The position numbers and the translations under genes were made by a program. This document shows, in pieces, positions 11,100-22,293 of a stretch of DNA of 64,000 nucleotides. The first letter of the stretch is position 1; every line of letters begins with the position of its first letter. The notes under the pieces were generated by a model. The model searched no databases. It had not been told where the DNA came from and was given only the letters and a program-made list of their open reading frames with translations. Source of the stretch: Mycolicibacterium sp. CBMA 247 (GTDB lineage: Bacteria > Actinomycetota > Actinomycetes > Mycobacteriales > Mycobacteriaceae); assembly GCF_009729095.1 (NCBI RefSeq), contig NZ_VTGX01000001.1, forward strand, positions 434,001 to 498,000. The letters run 5' to 3'.

Positions 11100-11792
11100 A
11101 TGCGAATCGTCATCTTCGGTGCCAACGGAGCAACCGGACGTCTACTCACCCGCCGGGCCCTCGACGCCGGCCACACCGTCGTGGCGGTTACCCGTCACCC
11201 AGAGCAGTTCCCGATCACCGGCGCGGCACTGACGGTCGCGGGCGTCGACGTCCACGACGGTGCCGCCGTCACCGCTGCAGTCGACGGCGCCGACGCGGTG
11301 CTGTCCACCCTGGGTGTCACGTTCACCATGGAGCCGGTCGACACCTACTCGGCCGGCGTCGGCAACATCGTCAAGGCCATGCGCACGACCGGCGTCGAGC
11401 GGCTCGCCGTCGTCAGCTCCACCGCCGTCGCCGACTACCCCGGCCGCACCGATACCCCGTTCGCGCTGCGCCTCGTCCAGCCGGTGATCAGCCGCCTCTT
11501 CGGCAAGACCCTCTACGCTGATATGCGGCGAATGGAGGACATCGTGGCCGACAGCGGGCTGGACTGGACGATCGTGCGGCCGTCCGGCCTGTTCGACCTG
11601 CCCAACGTCACCGAATACCTTGCCGGACAACGTGACCCGGCGGGCGCATTCACCTCGCGCACCGATCTCGCCGATTACCTGCTGAAGCTGGCCGAATCAC
11701 CTGAAACCGGTGCGACCGTTACGATTTCGACGACCGTCGACACCCCGTCGATGTGGCAGCTGCTACGCCGCGAAGCGCTCAAGAGTGCATGA
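11100..11792 (+). CDS. NAD(P)-binding SDR/NmrA-like reductase
   Basis: 230 aa atypical short-chain dehydrogenase. RIVIFGANGATGRLLTRRALDAGH is the Rossmann GxxGxxG loop; ADAVLSTLGV and WTIVRPSGLFDLP are typical of the NAD(P)H-binding family that includes human BLVRB. There is no YxxxK catalytic pair, so it may be a flavin or quinone reductase, or a sensor. A GGGAGG ribosome site precedes the ATG. The divergent MarR gene is the likely regulator. Confidence 0.82.
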   Translation: MRIVIFGANGATGRLLTRRALDAGHTVVAVTRHPEQFPITGAALTVAGVDVHDGAAVTAAVDGADAVLSTLGVTFTMEPVDTYSAGVGNIVKAMRTTGVERLAVVSSTAVADYPGRTDTPFALRLVQPVISRLFGKTLYADMRRMEDIVADSGLDWTIVRPSGLFDLPNVTEYLAGQRDPAGAFTSRTDLADYLLKLAESPETGATVTISTTVDTPSMWQLLRREALKSA

Positions 11793-11803
11793 TTCTCCCT
11801 GCG

Positions 11804-11861
11804 CGAGCAGGCGCGAAAGCCGCTTATATCAAGGGTTTTCGGGTACCTTCGCGTCTGCTCG
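11804..11861. terminator. Long imperfect hairpin between SDR gene and pfkA
   Basis: Arms 11804-11817 and 11848-11861 pair over 14 positions with one G-U and a 30-nt loop, between convergent stop codons at 11792 and 11871. It may serve as a terminator in both directions. Confidence 0.4.
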
Positions 11862-11870
11862 TCTGGAGAA

Positions 11871-12902
11871 CTACCCGAAGAACTCTGCGGCGTCGTCGTA
11901 ACGGGACTGCGGCACCAGTTTGAGGTGGCGGGTCGCATCGGCCAGCGACACCCGGCTGATGTCCTGCCCGCGCAAGGACACCATCATCCCGAACTCGCCC
12001 GCGTGGGCGGCATCAGCCGCGTTCACCCCGAACCGGGTGGCCAGCACCCGGTCGTAGGCCGTCGGGGTACCGCCGCGCTGGACGTGCCCCAGCACGGTGA
12101 CCCGGACATCCTTCTTGATCCGCTTCTCCACCTCGTACGCCAATTGTTGTGCCACACCGGTGAATTTCTCATGGCCGAACTCATCCATGCCGCCCTGGCG
12201 CAACTGCATGGTGCCTTCCGCCGGCTTCGCACCCTCGGCCACCACGCAGATGAAGTGTGACGATCCGTGTTGGAACCGTTTCTTGACCAGCCGGCACACT
12301 TCCTCGACGTCGAATGGCTGCTCGGGGATCAATGTCATGTGCGCGCCCGAGGCCAGCCCGGCGCTCAGCGCGATCCAGCCGGCATGCCGGCCCATCACCT
12401 CGACCAGCATGACGCGTTGATGCGATTCGGCAGTGCTGTGCAGCCGGTCTATGGCCTCGGTGGCCACCTGCAGGGCCGTGTCGTGGCCGAAAGTGACGTC
12501 CGTGCAGTCGATGTCGTTGTCGATGGTCTTCGGCACCCCGACCACCGGGACGTTCTCCTCGGACAACCAGTGCGCGGCAGTCAATGTGCCCTCGCCGCCG
12601 ATCGGGATCAACACGTCGATCCCGTTGTCTTCGAGGGTCTGCTTGATCTGGTCCAGGCCCGCCCGCAGCTTGTCCGGATTGACCCGCGCGGTGCCCAACA
12701 TGGTTCCGCCCTTGGCCAGCAGCCGATCGTTGCGATCGTCGTTGGCCAGCTGGATACGACGATCCTCCAGCAGGCCACGCCAGCCATCGAGAAATCCGAC
12801 CACCGACGACCCGTAACGCTGGTCGCAGGTACGCACCACCGCCCGGATCACCGCGTTCAGGCCAGGACAGTCACCACCGCCGGTGAGAACTCCGATCCGC
12901 AT
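11871..12902 (-). CDS. pfkA: 6-phosphofructokinase (PfkA type)
   Basis: 343 aa. It phosphorylates fructose 6-phosphate in glycolysis. [15 protein letters not shown] is the phosphate-donor loop (residues 8-22), GGEGT (102-106) has the Gly linked to ATP rather than pyrophosphate use, and PKTIDND (124-130) contains catalytic Asp128; [10 protein letters not shown] and PEQPFD follow. Lys125 in PKTIDND is the residue usual in pyrophosphate-linked or group III enzymes, so donor-site markers are mixed, as in many actinobacteria. It lies between gatB and gatA as Rv3010c does. Confidence 0.95.
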   Translation of the reverse strand: MRIGVLTGGGDCPGLNAVIRAVVRTCDQRYGSSVVGFLDGWRGLLEDRRIQLANDDRNDRLLAKGGTMLGTARVNPDKLRAGLDQIKQTLEDNGIDVLIPIGGEGTLTAAHWLSEENVPVVGVPKTIDNDIDCTDVTFGHDTALQVATEAIDRLHSTAESHQRVMLVEVMGRHAGWIALSAGLASGAHMTLIPEQPFDVEEVCRLVKKRFQHGSSHFICVVAEGAKPAEGTMQLRQGGMDEFGHEKFTGVAQQLAYEVEKRIKKDVRVTVLGHVQRGGTPTAYDRVLATRFGVNAADAAHAGEFGMMVSLRGQDISRVSLADATRHLKLVPQSRYDDAAEFFG

Positions 12903-12955
12903 GCCTTACATCTTGCCCGGCCCGTCACGACCGCGCCCAACATCAAGCGTGCCGG

Positions 12956-14446
12956 TTACAACGGGCTGGGCAACGGGCCGCGGGCAGCCTCATACGCAGC
13001 GCCCACGCGATACAGCCGGTCGTCGGCCAGGGCGGGCGCCATGATCTGCAGACCGACGGGCAGGCCGTCATCCGGTGACAGGCCCGAGGGAACGGACATT
13101 CCGCAGTGCCCGGCCAGGTTCAGCGGCAGCGTGCACAGGTCGAACAGGTACATGGCCAGCGGATCGTCGACCTTCTCCCCCAGCCGGAACGCCGTCGTCG
13201 GCGTGGCAGGAGACACCAGCACGTCCACGCTCTGGTAGGCCGTCTCCAGGTCGCGCGCGATCAGGGTCCGCACCTTCTGCGCCTGGTTATAATAGGCGTC
13301 GTAGTAGCCCGCCGACAACGCGTAGGTGCCGATCATGATCCGGCGCTTGACCTCCGGCCCGAACCCGGCGGCCCGGGTCAGTGCCATGACCTCCTCGGCG
13401 CTGTGCGTGCCGTCATCGCCGACGCGCAGGCCGAACCGCATCGCGTCGAACCGTGCCAGGTTGCTCGACACCTCCGAGGGCAGGATCAGGTAGTACGCGT
13501 CCATCGCATGGTCGAAGTGCGGGCAGTCGACCTCGGTGACCTCTGCACCCAGCGCGGTGAGCTGGGCGACCGCGGCGTTGAACGACTCCAGCACGCCGGG
13601 CTGGTATCCCTCACCGCGTAGCTGCTTGACCACACCGACCCGCACGCCCTTGAGATCACCTGCCGCACCGGCCCGGGCGGCACCGACCACATCGGGCACC
13701 GCGGCGTCGATGGAGGTGGAGTCCCGCGGATCATGACCGGCGATCACCTGGTGCAGCAGCGCCGTGTCCAGCACGGTGCGGGCACAGGGGCCGCCCTGGT
13801 CCAGCGAGGACGCGCAGGCAATCAGGCCGAAGCGCGAGACCGTGCCGTACGTCGGCTTGACGCCGACGGTGGCGGTCAGCGCGGCCGGCTGACGGATCGA
13901 TCCGCCGGTGTCCGTACCGATGGCCAGCGGCGCCTGGTATGCGGCGAGCGCGGCGGCGCTGCCGCCGCCCGATCCGCCGGGCACCCGCTCGGTGTTCCAC
14001 GGGTTACGGGTCGGGCCGTAGGCCGAGTTCTCCGTCGACGACCCCATGGCGAATTCATCCATGTTCGTCTTGCCCAGGATCGGGATGCCGGCGGCGCGCA
14101 GCTTGGCGGTGACGGTCGCGTCATACGGCGAACGCCAGCCCTCCAGGATCTTGGATCCCGCGGTGGTCGGCATGTCGGTGGCGGTGAACACGTCCTTGAG
14201 CGCCAACGGCACTCCGGCCAGCGGCGAGGGCAACGTTTCCCCGGCGGCCACGGCCGCGTCGATCCGCGCCGCCTCGGCCAGCGCCGAATCGGCTGCCACG
14301 TGCAGGAACGCGTTGAAGCGCTCGTCGGTCGCCGCAATCTGGTCCAGGTGGGCCTGGGTCACCTCCGTCGAGGAGACCTCCTTGGCCGCGATCTGGGCAC
14401 CCAGGGTCGCCGCATCGCGACGGATCAGCTCACTCATGCTCGTCAT
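12956..14446 (-). CDS. gatA: Asp-tRNA(Asn)/Glu-tRNA(Gln) amidotransferase subunit A
   Basis: 496 aa amidase-signature enzyme that releases ammonia from glutamine for GatB. Catalytic triad motifs are visible: Lys in [12 protein letters not shown], cis-Ser in [20 protein letters not shown] and nucleophilic Ser in [14 protein letters not shown]. The ATG overlaps the gatC stop by four bases. Order gatC-gatA-pfkA on one strand is as in M. tuberculosis. Confidence 0.97.
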   Translation of the reverse strand: MTSMSELIRRDAATLGAQIAAKEVSSTEVTQAHLDQIAATDERFNAFLHVAADSALAEAARIDAAVAAGETLPSPLAGVPLALKDVFTATDMPTTAGSKILEGWRSPYDATVTAKLRAAGIPILGKTNMDEFAMGSSTENSAYGPTRNPWNTERVPGGSGGGSAAALAAYQAPLAIGTDTGGSIRQPAALTATVGVKPTYGTVSRFGLIACASSLDQGGPCARTVLDTALLHQVIAGHDPRDSTSIDAAVPDVVGAARAGAAGDLKGVRVGVVKQLRGEGYQPGVLESFNAAVAQLTALGAEVTEVDCPHFDHAMDAYYLILPSEVSSNLARFDAMRFGLRVGDDGTHSAEEVMALTRAAGFGPEVKRRIMIGTYALSAGYYDAYYNQAQKVRTLIARDLETAYQSVDVLVSPATPTTAFRLGEKVDDPLAMYLFDLCTLPLNLAGHCGMSVPSGLSPDDGLPVGLQIMAPALADDRLYRVGAAYEAARGPLPSPL

Positions 14447-14742
14447 TCACCCTCTCCCAGAATCCGCGGTACGGCGAAGCGACCATCTTCCGCCCGCGGC
14501 GCCGCGGCCAGCGCTTCCTCCTGCGTCAGGCACGGCTCGACAACGTCAGGCCGGCTGACGTTGACGTCGTTCAGCGGGTTGTCCGTGGGTTCGACGCCGG
14601 TGACGTCGACGGACTTGATCTGGCTGACGTGGCCGAGGATGGCATCCAGCTGGCCGGCGAAACTGTCCAGTTCGCTATCGGTCAGCGCCAGACGCGCCAG
14701 ACGCGCCAGATGAGCAACCTCGTCTCGGGAGATCTGTGACAC
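14443..14742 (-). CDS. gatC: Asp-tRNA(Asn)/Glu-tRNA(Gln) amidotransferase subunit C
   Basis: 99 aa, the usual GatC size. Conserved [34 protein letters not shown], then the belt segment wrapping GatA ([25 protein letters not shown]) and [10 protein letters not shown]. It stabilises the GatA-GatB complex. The GTG start has TAGGCT 8 nt upstream, so the gatCA transcript is probably leaderless. Confidence 0.95.
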   Translation of the reverse strand: MSQISRDEVAHLARLARLALTDSELDSFAGQLDAILGHVSQIKSVDVTGVEPTDNPLNDVNVSRPDVVEPCLTQEEALAAAPRAEDGRFAVPRILGEGE

Positions 14743-14750
14743 GACAAAGC

Positions 14751-14756
14751 AGCCTA
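14751..14756 (-). promoter_or_regulatory. -10 element of gatCA (leaderless)
   Basis: TAGGCT on the minus strand ends 8 nt before the gatC GTG. The -35 region is not recognisable. Confidence 0.5.
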
Positions 14757-14839
14757 GTCACGCCACCGAACCGGACTTCCCTCGGCAGTACACCCGGCGC
14801 CGCACCGGCATGCCCAACGGCGCCCCCTGTGCAACAGTG

Positions 14840-15505
14840 ATGCGCGTGCCTTCGTATCTGCTGCGGGTCCAGCTCGAGGACCGACCAGGCAGCCTCGGCT
14901 CGCTCGCCGTGGCGCTCGGCTCGGTTGGCGCCGACATCCTGTCGCTCGACGTCGTCGAGCGCGGAGCCGGCTATGCGATCGACGATCTGGTCGTCGACCT
15001 GCCGCTGGGCTCCATGCCGGACACCCTGATCACCGCCGCCGAGACCCTGTCCGGCGTCTACGTCGACAGCATCCGCCCGCATACCGGGCTGCTCGAGGCG
15101 CATCGTGAACTTGAGTTGATCGACCATGTCGCGGCCGCGCGTTCCAGGGCCGATCGGCTGCAGGTGCTCGCCGGAGAGGCTCCGCGGGTCCTGCGTGTCG
15201 GCTGGTGCACCGTGGTCCGGTCCACCGCAACCGGCGTGGAACGCATCGCCGCCAGTCACGGCGCGCCGGAGACCCAGGCCACTACGGCGCCGTGGTTGCC
15301 GTTGCAGCACGCCGCCGCACTCGACGCCACCGAGGATTGGGTGCCGCAGGTGTGGCGCGACATGGACACCACGCTGGCCGCCGCGCCATTGGGCGACCAC
15401 GAAACCGCGGTCGTGCTAGGCCGTCCCGGAGGGCCGAGGTTCCGGCCGTCGGAAGTGGCACGGTTGGGGTACCTGGCCGGGATCGTCGCCACGATCCTGC
15501 GCTGA
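14840..15505 (+). CDS. ACT-domain amino acid-binding protein
   Basis: 221 aa from the ATG at 14840. The N-terminal ACT domain is SYLLRVQLEDRPGSLGSLAVALGSVGADILSLDVVE (residues about 4-70); the remainder shows no catalytic motif I recognise, although the C-terminal half may be a degenerate GAF- or GNAT-like fold. A GTG two codons downstream (14846) is equally possible and agrees with my memory of the ortholog Rv3013. A ligand-sensing role is likely but the target is unknown. It lies between divergent gatC and convergent ligA. Confidence 0.82.
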   Translation: MRVPSYLLRVQLEDRPGSLGSLAVALGSVGADILSLDVVERGAGYAIDDLVVDLPLGSMPDTLITAAETLSGVYVDSIRPHTGLLEAHRELELIDHVAAARSRADRLQVLAGEAPRVLRVGWCTVVRSTATGVERIAASHGAPETQATTAPWLPLQHAAALDATEDWVPQVWRDMDTTLAAAPLGDHETAVVLGRPGGPRFRPSEVARLGYLAGIVATILR

Positions 15506-15521
15506 GGCACCGAACCGGCGG

Positions 15522-17654
<2,133 letters not shown>

Positions 17655-17680
17655 CTAGCCGAGGTCACCGACACCGGATG

Positions 17681-19099
17681 TCAACCGGTGTAGGACACGA
17701 ATGTGGCCATGCCACCGTCCAGGTGATAGTCGTTGTGGCAATGCACGATCCACCGACCGGGGTTGTCGGTGTCGAAATCCACCTCGACGGTCTGTTTCGG
17801 CGGGACCAGAACCGTGTCCTTGCGAGCGCCCGGCCCGCCTGCTCGCACCACCTGGTAGGTGTGGCCGTGCAGGTGCATGGGGTGAAACATCATCGACTCG
17901 TTGATGAACCGCATCCGTACCCGTTGACCCGAGGTCAGGTTCAGGCCGTTGTTGGGCGGATCGTACAGCTTGCCGTTGATCGGCCAGGTGTAGCCGGGTC
18001 CGGGGCCTGCCAGCCGCAGATCCAGGGTTTGTTGTGGATCACGCTGTACCAGAACATAACCCGCGGCCGGAACCAAGGTGGCGGTGTTGAGAACCGGCGA
18101 TCGGCGCATGGTCGCGACGAATTCCTCCACCGGAACATCGGACACCCGCGGCCCCACCCGCAAGTCCAGCCTGGCGAATCCGTCCTTTCCCTCGGCGGCG
18201 GCGATCACCGGAACCGAGGAACCCACCGTGATGGTCGCGTCGACCCGCTCCCCCATGCCCAGGATGACCGCCTCGGCGCGGTGCGGCACCACCGGATAGC
18301 CGTCGGTGTGGGTGAGGGTCAGCTCGGAGGCCGGCACCCCGACCCGGAATGCGGTGTCGGCGCCTGCGTTGATGATGCGAAGCCGAATCCGTTGCCCGGC
18401 ACGGTAATCCTTGACCTGCGGGGCGGTGCCAACCCGACCGTTGATCAGATAGTAGGGATAGGTGACGTCGCCGCCATCGGCGCCCAGCGGGGTGGTGGGG
18501 CTGATCCCCGGCGGGCGCCCCATCGCCGCCATACCGGTCTTGCGCAGATTCTCGGCCACCTGATCGGGGTTGGTGCCGGTGCCGTCGATCCAATCATCGA
18601 GAACCACCACCAATTCCTCGTCATAGTCCACCCGCTCCTCGGGGTCCTCGATGATCAGCGGGCCGTACATGCCGCGGTCCAGTTGCGTGCCGACGTGCGA
18701 GTGCAGGTAGTAGGTGCCCGCGTCGGGAACGGTGAACTCGTAGGTGAAGCTGCCTCCGGGCGCGATCGCCGGCTGGGTCAGCACCGGCACTCCGTCCATG
18801 GCATTGGGGATGGCCAGGCCGTGCCAGTGCACCGACGTGTCCTGAGTCAGCCGGTTGGTCACCGGCACCCGCAGCGTCTGCCCCTTTCGCAAACGGATCT
18901 CGGTGGCGGGCACCGACCCGGTGTAAGTCCAGGTGCGCACCGCGACGCCGCCGAGGTCGACGTCGGTCTCCGCGGCGGTCAGCGCCACTTCGACGGGTTT
19001 GCCAGTCGTGTCGGGCTGCGCGGTGCGCGATGAGCAGGCACCCAGCGCCGCGGCGGCGCCTGCCGCCGACAACACCAGAAAACCGCGTCGATCGATCAC
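17681..19099 (-). CDS. Multicopper oxidase, exported Tat-type lipoprotein
   Basis: 472 aa. MIDRRGFLVLSAAGAAAALGAC combines an RR twin-arginine motif with a lipobox ending at Cys22. Copper sites are complete: HWHGLAIPNAMDGVP and HSHVGTQLDRGMYGPL in the first cupredoxin domain, HPMHLHGHTYQVV and HCHNDYHLDGGMATF in the last; the third type-2/3 ligands are in place. Similar to mycobacterial MmcO, which oxidises toxic Cu(I). No copper-sensing regulator or metallochaperone is adjacent. I do not recall an oxidase at this place in M. tuberculosis (its MmcO is Rv0846c), so this is a lineage-specific placement. Confidence 0.88.
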   Translation of the reverse strand: MIDRRGFLVLSAAGAAAALGACSSRTAQPDTTGKPVEVALTAAETDVDLGGVAVRTWTYTGSVPATEIRLRKGQTLRVPVTNRLTQDTSVHWHGLAIPNAMDGVPVLTQPAIAPGGSFTYEFTVPDAGTYYLHSHVGTQLDRGMYGPLIIEDPEERVDYDEELVVVLDDWIDGTGTNPDQVAENLRKTGMAAMGRPPGISPTTPLGADGGDVTYPYYLINGRVGTAPQVKDYRAGQRIRLRIINAGADTAFRVGVPASELTLTHTDGYPVVPHRAEAVILGMGERVDATITVGSSVPVIAAAEGKDGFARLDLRVGPRVSDVPVEEFVATMRRSPVLNTATLVPAAGYVLVQRDPQQTLDLRLAGPGPGYTWPINGKLYDPPNNGLNLTSGQRVRMRFINESMMFHPMHLHGHTYQVVRAGGPGARKDTVLVPPKQTVEVDFDTDNPGRWIVHCHNDYHLDGGMATFVSYTG

Positions 19100-19205
19100 C
19101 TTCTCAGCGTGGCACCACAGGGTTGCCCGGGATACAGCATCACCGAATCGTGTACCGGTCTGCGTCCGCCGAGGGCCGGGACGAAGCGCCCACTAACCTG
19201 AGGGG

Positions 19206-19622
19206 ATGCCGCACCCGATCATGTTCAGCGACGACGACCTGGGGCTGGCCGGACTCCGCACCGTTGCTTTGGGATTTCCCGAGGCGTTCGAGAAGATCTC
19301 GTGGGGCCGGCCGGTGTTCTGCGCACCGAAGATGTTCGCCATGTACGGGGGCAACGTCAAACCCGAGGGCCGCGGCGAAATGATGCCGTATCCCCATTCG
19401 CTGCTGATCAAGGTCGACGAGAGTGACCGCCGGGCGCTCGAGCAGGACAGCCGCTTCTTCTTCCCGGCCTACATGGGGCCTTTCGGCTGGCTGGGCCTGG
19501 ACTTCACTGCCGCAAAGGTAGATTGGGCCGAGGTCCGCGAACTCATCGACGCCTCGTTCCGGTTGGTCGCCTCACGCCGACTCATCAAACAACTCGACGA
19601 GAACGGATCGGAAGCACCATGA
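19206..19622 (+). CDS. MmcQ/YjbR family DNA-binding-like protein
   Basis: 138 aa. The YjbR fold shows in DLGLAGLRTVALGFPEAFEKISWGRPVF and MPYPHSLLIKVDESDRRALEQDSRFFFPAYMGPFGWLGLDF, ending in a helix VRELIDASFRLVASRRLIKQL. These proteins adopt a MotA-like fold with suspected nucleic-acid binding; function is unproven. TAACCT at 19194-19199 is a possible -10 box 6 nt before the ATG, and GAGGGG could act as a ribosome site. Its TGA overlaps the ATG of the ligase gene (ATGA). Confidence 0.83.
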   Translation: MPHPIMFSDDDLGLAGLRTVALGFPEAFEKISWGRPVFCAPKMFAMYGGNVKPEGRGEMMPYPHSLLIKVDESDRRALEQDSRFFFPAYMGPFGWLGLDFTAAKVDWAEVRELIDASFRLVASRRLIKQLDENGSEAP

Positions 19623-21193
19623 GTTTTGCCAGTCCATTCCCCGAGGTCGAGCTTCCGACCGTCAGCCTCTACGAGTACCTGTTCGCCGATTTGTCGCCGG
19701 CCGATGCCGGCCGGATCGCCCTGGTCGACGCCGCATCCGGAACCGAGACCAGCTACGGCGAGTTGGTGAGCCGGATCGACGCGTTCGCCGGCGGGTTGGC
19801 GGCACGCGGGATCGGTGTCGGTGACGTGGTGGCACTGCTGTCCCCCAACAGTTCGGGTTTCACGGTCGCGTTCCACGGCATCCTGCGCGCGGGCGCCACC
19901 GCCACCACGGTCAACGCGTTGTTCACCGCACGCGACATCGCCAAGCAACTGAAGGATTCGAAGGCCCGCCTGCTGGTCACGGTCAACGCTCTGCTGCCGC
20001 AGGCCGCCGAAGGCGCCGCCGCCGCCGGCCTCACCGAGGACCAGGTGGTGGTGCTCGACGGCGAAGGGATCGGCGCCCCGGGCCCGGCCCCCGATGTGAA
20101 TTTCGATCCGGCGACGCATCTGGCCGCGCTCCCGTACAGCTCGGGGACCACGGCCAACCCCAAGGGCGTCATGCTCACCCACGCCAATCTGACCGCCAAC
20201 GTCGCGCAGATCCGCCCGCTGCAGGGCATGACCTCCGATGACCGGCTGCTGGCCGTGTTGCCGTTCTTCCACATCTACGGCATGACGGTGCTGCTCAATG
20301 CCGCCCTGCACGCGCGGGCCCGGCTGGTCATCATGCCGTCGTTCGATCTCGGTGAATTCCTGGGCAACATCGCGACCCATCGATGCACCTTCGCCTACAT
20401 CGCCCCGCCGGTGGCCGTCGCGTTGGCCAAGCACCCACTGGTCGATTCCTATGACCTGTCCTCGCTGCGGGCCATCATGTCCGGTGCGGCGTCGCTGGAT
20501 GCCGACCTCGGTCGTGCCGTGGCAGATCGGTTGGGCTGCATAGTGTCCCAGGGCTACGGCATGAGCGAGCTGAGCCCGGTCAGCCACACCACCCCGCACG
20601 ACGGCGGTCTGGCGTCCATGGGCACGGTCGCGCCGCTGGATTCGTGCGGGTGGACCGTCCCCAACGGCGTCAGCAAGCTGGTCGACCCCGATACCGGGGA
20701 CGAAATCGGAATCCCGGCAGAGGGTTTGAGCGAAACCGGCGAATTGTGGTTCAAGGGACCCAATGTGATGGCCGGTTACCTCGGCAATGCGGAGGCGACC
20801 CGGGAAACCATCGACGCCGACGGATTCCTGCACACCGGGGACCTGGCCCGGGTTGACTCCACCGGCTGTGTCTACGTCGTCGACCGGCTCAAGGAGCTCA
20901 TCAAGTACAAGGGCTACCAGGTCCCGCCCGCCGAGCTGGAGGCCGTGCTGCTGGGTCATCCCGGTATCGCCGACGCGGCGGTGATCGGGGTGCAGGACAG
21001 CGAGTCCGGCGAGGAGGTTCCGAAAGCCTTTGTGGTCAAACAACCTTCGTCCGACCTCAGCGCCGACGAGGTGATGAAGTTTGTCGCCGGGCAGGTGGCG
21101 CCCTACAAGAAGGTGCGCCAGGTCGCGTTCATCGACGCGATTCCCAAATCGTCGGCCGGCAAGATCCTGCGCAGGGAGCTGCGCGGGAAGTAG
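19619..21193 (+). CDS. AMP-dependent acyl-CoA synthetase, 4-coumarate-CoA ligase-like
   Basis: 524 aa from the ATG at 19619; an in-frame extension back to 19523 lies inside the previous gene. ANL-superfamily motifs: YSSGTTANPKGVMLTHANL (A3), GYGMSELSPVSH (A5), LHTGDLARVDSTGCVYVVDRLKELIKYKGYQVPPAELE (A7-A8), and PKSSAGKILRRELR with the C-terminal catalytic Lys. It activates a carboxylic acid as acyl-AMP and CoA thioester; closeness to 4CL types suggests aryl or medium-chain acids. Coupling to YjbR is by four-base overlap. No beta-oxidation genes adjoin it. Confidence 0.88.
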   Translation: MSFASPFPEVELPTVSLYEYLFADLSPADAGRIALVDAASGTETSYGELVSRIDAFAGGLAARGIGVGDVVALLSPNSSGFTVAFHGILRAGATATTVNALFTARDIAKQLKDSKARLLVTVNALLPQAAEGAAAAGLTEDQVVVLDGEGIGAPGPAPDVNFDPATHLAALPYSSGTTANPKGVMLTHANLTANVAQIRPLQGMTSDDRLLAVLPFFHIYGMTVLLNAALHARARLVIMPSFDLGEFLGNIATHRCTFAYIAPPVAVALAKHPLVDSYDLSSLRAIMSGAASLDADLGRAVADRLGCIVSQGYGMSELSPVSHTTPHDGGLASMGTVAPLDSCGWTVPNGVSKLVDPDTGDEIGIPAEGLSETGELWFKGPNVMAGYLGNAEATRETIDADGFLHTGDLARVDSTGCVYVVDRLKELIKYKGYQVPPAELEAVLLGHPGIADAAVIGVQDSESGEEVPKAFVVKQPSSDLSADEVMKFVAGQVAPYKKVRQVAFIDAIPKSSAGKILRRELRGK

Positions 21194-21261
21194 ACCCCCG
21201 CCGCGCCCGCTCACTCCTCGACGTACGCCGCTCCTCAGCCGAAATCGGCAGGCCGCCAAGC

Positions 21262-21281
21262 GCAACCTTTCGGTTGCTTTT
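21262..21281 (+). terminator. Intrinsic terminator after the acyl-CoA ligase gene
   Basis: GCAACC (21262-21267), TTTC loop, GGTTGC (21272-21277), then TTTT. It is 68 nt past the ligase stop and directly before the convergent MetE-like gene stop at 21283. Confidence 0.65.
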
Positions 21282-21282
21282 A

Positions 21283-22293
21283 TTAGATGGCGTCGGGATC
21301 CTCGGCGAATGCGTCAGCGGCTTTCTGCGCGAGTTCCACCGCCGAGCGGGCCCACTGGGATGTGGCGCCGGCCAGGCCGCACGCCGGCGTGATGCCGATG
21401 TGGTCCCGCAGGACAGCCCGGGCGAACCCCAGTCGGTCCGTCAACGCCACCGCCGCCTTGGCGACTTCTTCGACCGAGGGCCTGCCCTCGGGCGCGGTCG
21501 AGGGCACCACCCCGAGCAGCACGGCGCGCCCCGAGTCGACGAACTCCCCGATACCGTCCAGATCCGCGGGAGTCAGGGTCGAGACATCAACCGAGACGGC
21601 GTGAACAGCGCTGCGCAGCAACGCCTTCCACGGTAGTTCGGGGGCACAGCTGTGCAGTGCGACGTCGGAACCGGCCGCGGCGACGCACGCATCGAGCAGG
21701 TTCATCGCCAACGGCTCGTCGACCGGATGCACCGGGGTGAAACTGCTCACCCCGGACAGCCGGCCCGCCAGCGCGGCGGGCAGCGACGGCTCGTCGAGCT
21801 GGACCACCACCGGGGTCTCCAGGCGCCGGGCCACCTCGGCACGATGAGTTGCCAGGCCCTCCGCGAGCGAGGCCGAAAGATCCCGCAACGCACCGCGATC
21901 GGTGATGGCCCGATGCCCGTTGGGCAGTTCCAGCTGGGCGGCAAGCGTGATCGGGCCGGGCGCCTGCACCTTGACGACACGCCCGCTGCCCCGCAGCCCG
22001 GCCCGCTCCCAGGCCTCTTCCAGCGCGTCGATGTCCTCGCCGAGCAGGCTCACCGCCCGTCGCAGCACACTGCTGCGCCCTGGGGCGATGCGGTACCCAC
22101 GCGGCACCGTGTCGATGCCGATGTCGACAAGCAGCGCCCCGGCCCGGCCGATCAGATCGGCACCGATCCCCCGCGCCGGCAACTCCACGAGGTGCGACAG
22201 GGTGTGCAGTTCACCGACGACGACCTCTGCGGCGGCCCGCGGCTGTGTGCCCGGCCAGGATCCGATGCCGGTTGCCGCTGCGAAGACGCTCAC
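21283..22293 (-). CDS. Cobalamin-independent methionine synthase MetE C-terminal-like protein
   Basis: 336 aa, less than half of MetE. It begins [41 protein letters not shown] and contains [14 protein letters not shown], as in the MetE/UROD catalytic barrel, and [25 protein letters not shown] in place of the canonical zinc HxC motif region, so His and Cys zinc ligands may be retained. Corresponds to Rv3015c, uncharacterised. Its GTG overlaps the mnmA stop by four bases (GTGA), making a three-gene set with iscS and mnmA and suggesting a link to sulfur metabolism. Confidence 0.82.
   Translation of the reverse strand: MSVFAAATGIGSWPGTQPRAAAEVVVGELHTLSHLVELPARGIGADLIGRAGALLVDIGIDTVPRGYRIAPGRSSVLRRAVSLLGEDIDALEEAWERAGLRGSGRVVKVQAPGPITLAAQLELPNGHRAITDRGALRDLSASLAEGLATHRAEVARRLETPVVVQLDEPSLPAALAGRLSGVSSFTPVHPVDEPLAMNLLDACVAAAGSDVALHSCAPELPWKALLRSAVHAVSVDVSTLTPADLDGIGEFVDSGRAVLLGVVPSTAPEGRPSVEEVAKAAVALTDRLGFARAVLRDHIGITPACGLAGATSQWARSAVELAQKAADAFAEDPDAI

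Noticed and set aside
12267..13238. 323-codon plus-strand frame opposite pfkA and gatA
   Set aside because: It spans the 3' end of gatA and most of pfkA on the opposite strand, with no recognizable domain; a shadow frame.
19469..21265. 598-codon open frame on the minus strand opposite the acyl-CoA ligase gene
   Set aside because: GC-rich codon bias keeps antisense frames open; the product is low-complexity His/Arg/Gly-rich with no motif, while the plus-strand frame has complete ANL motifs.
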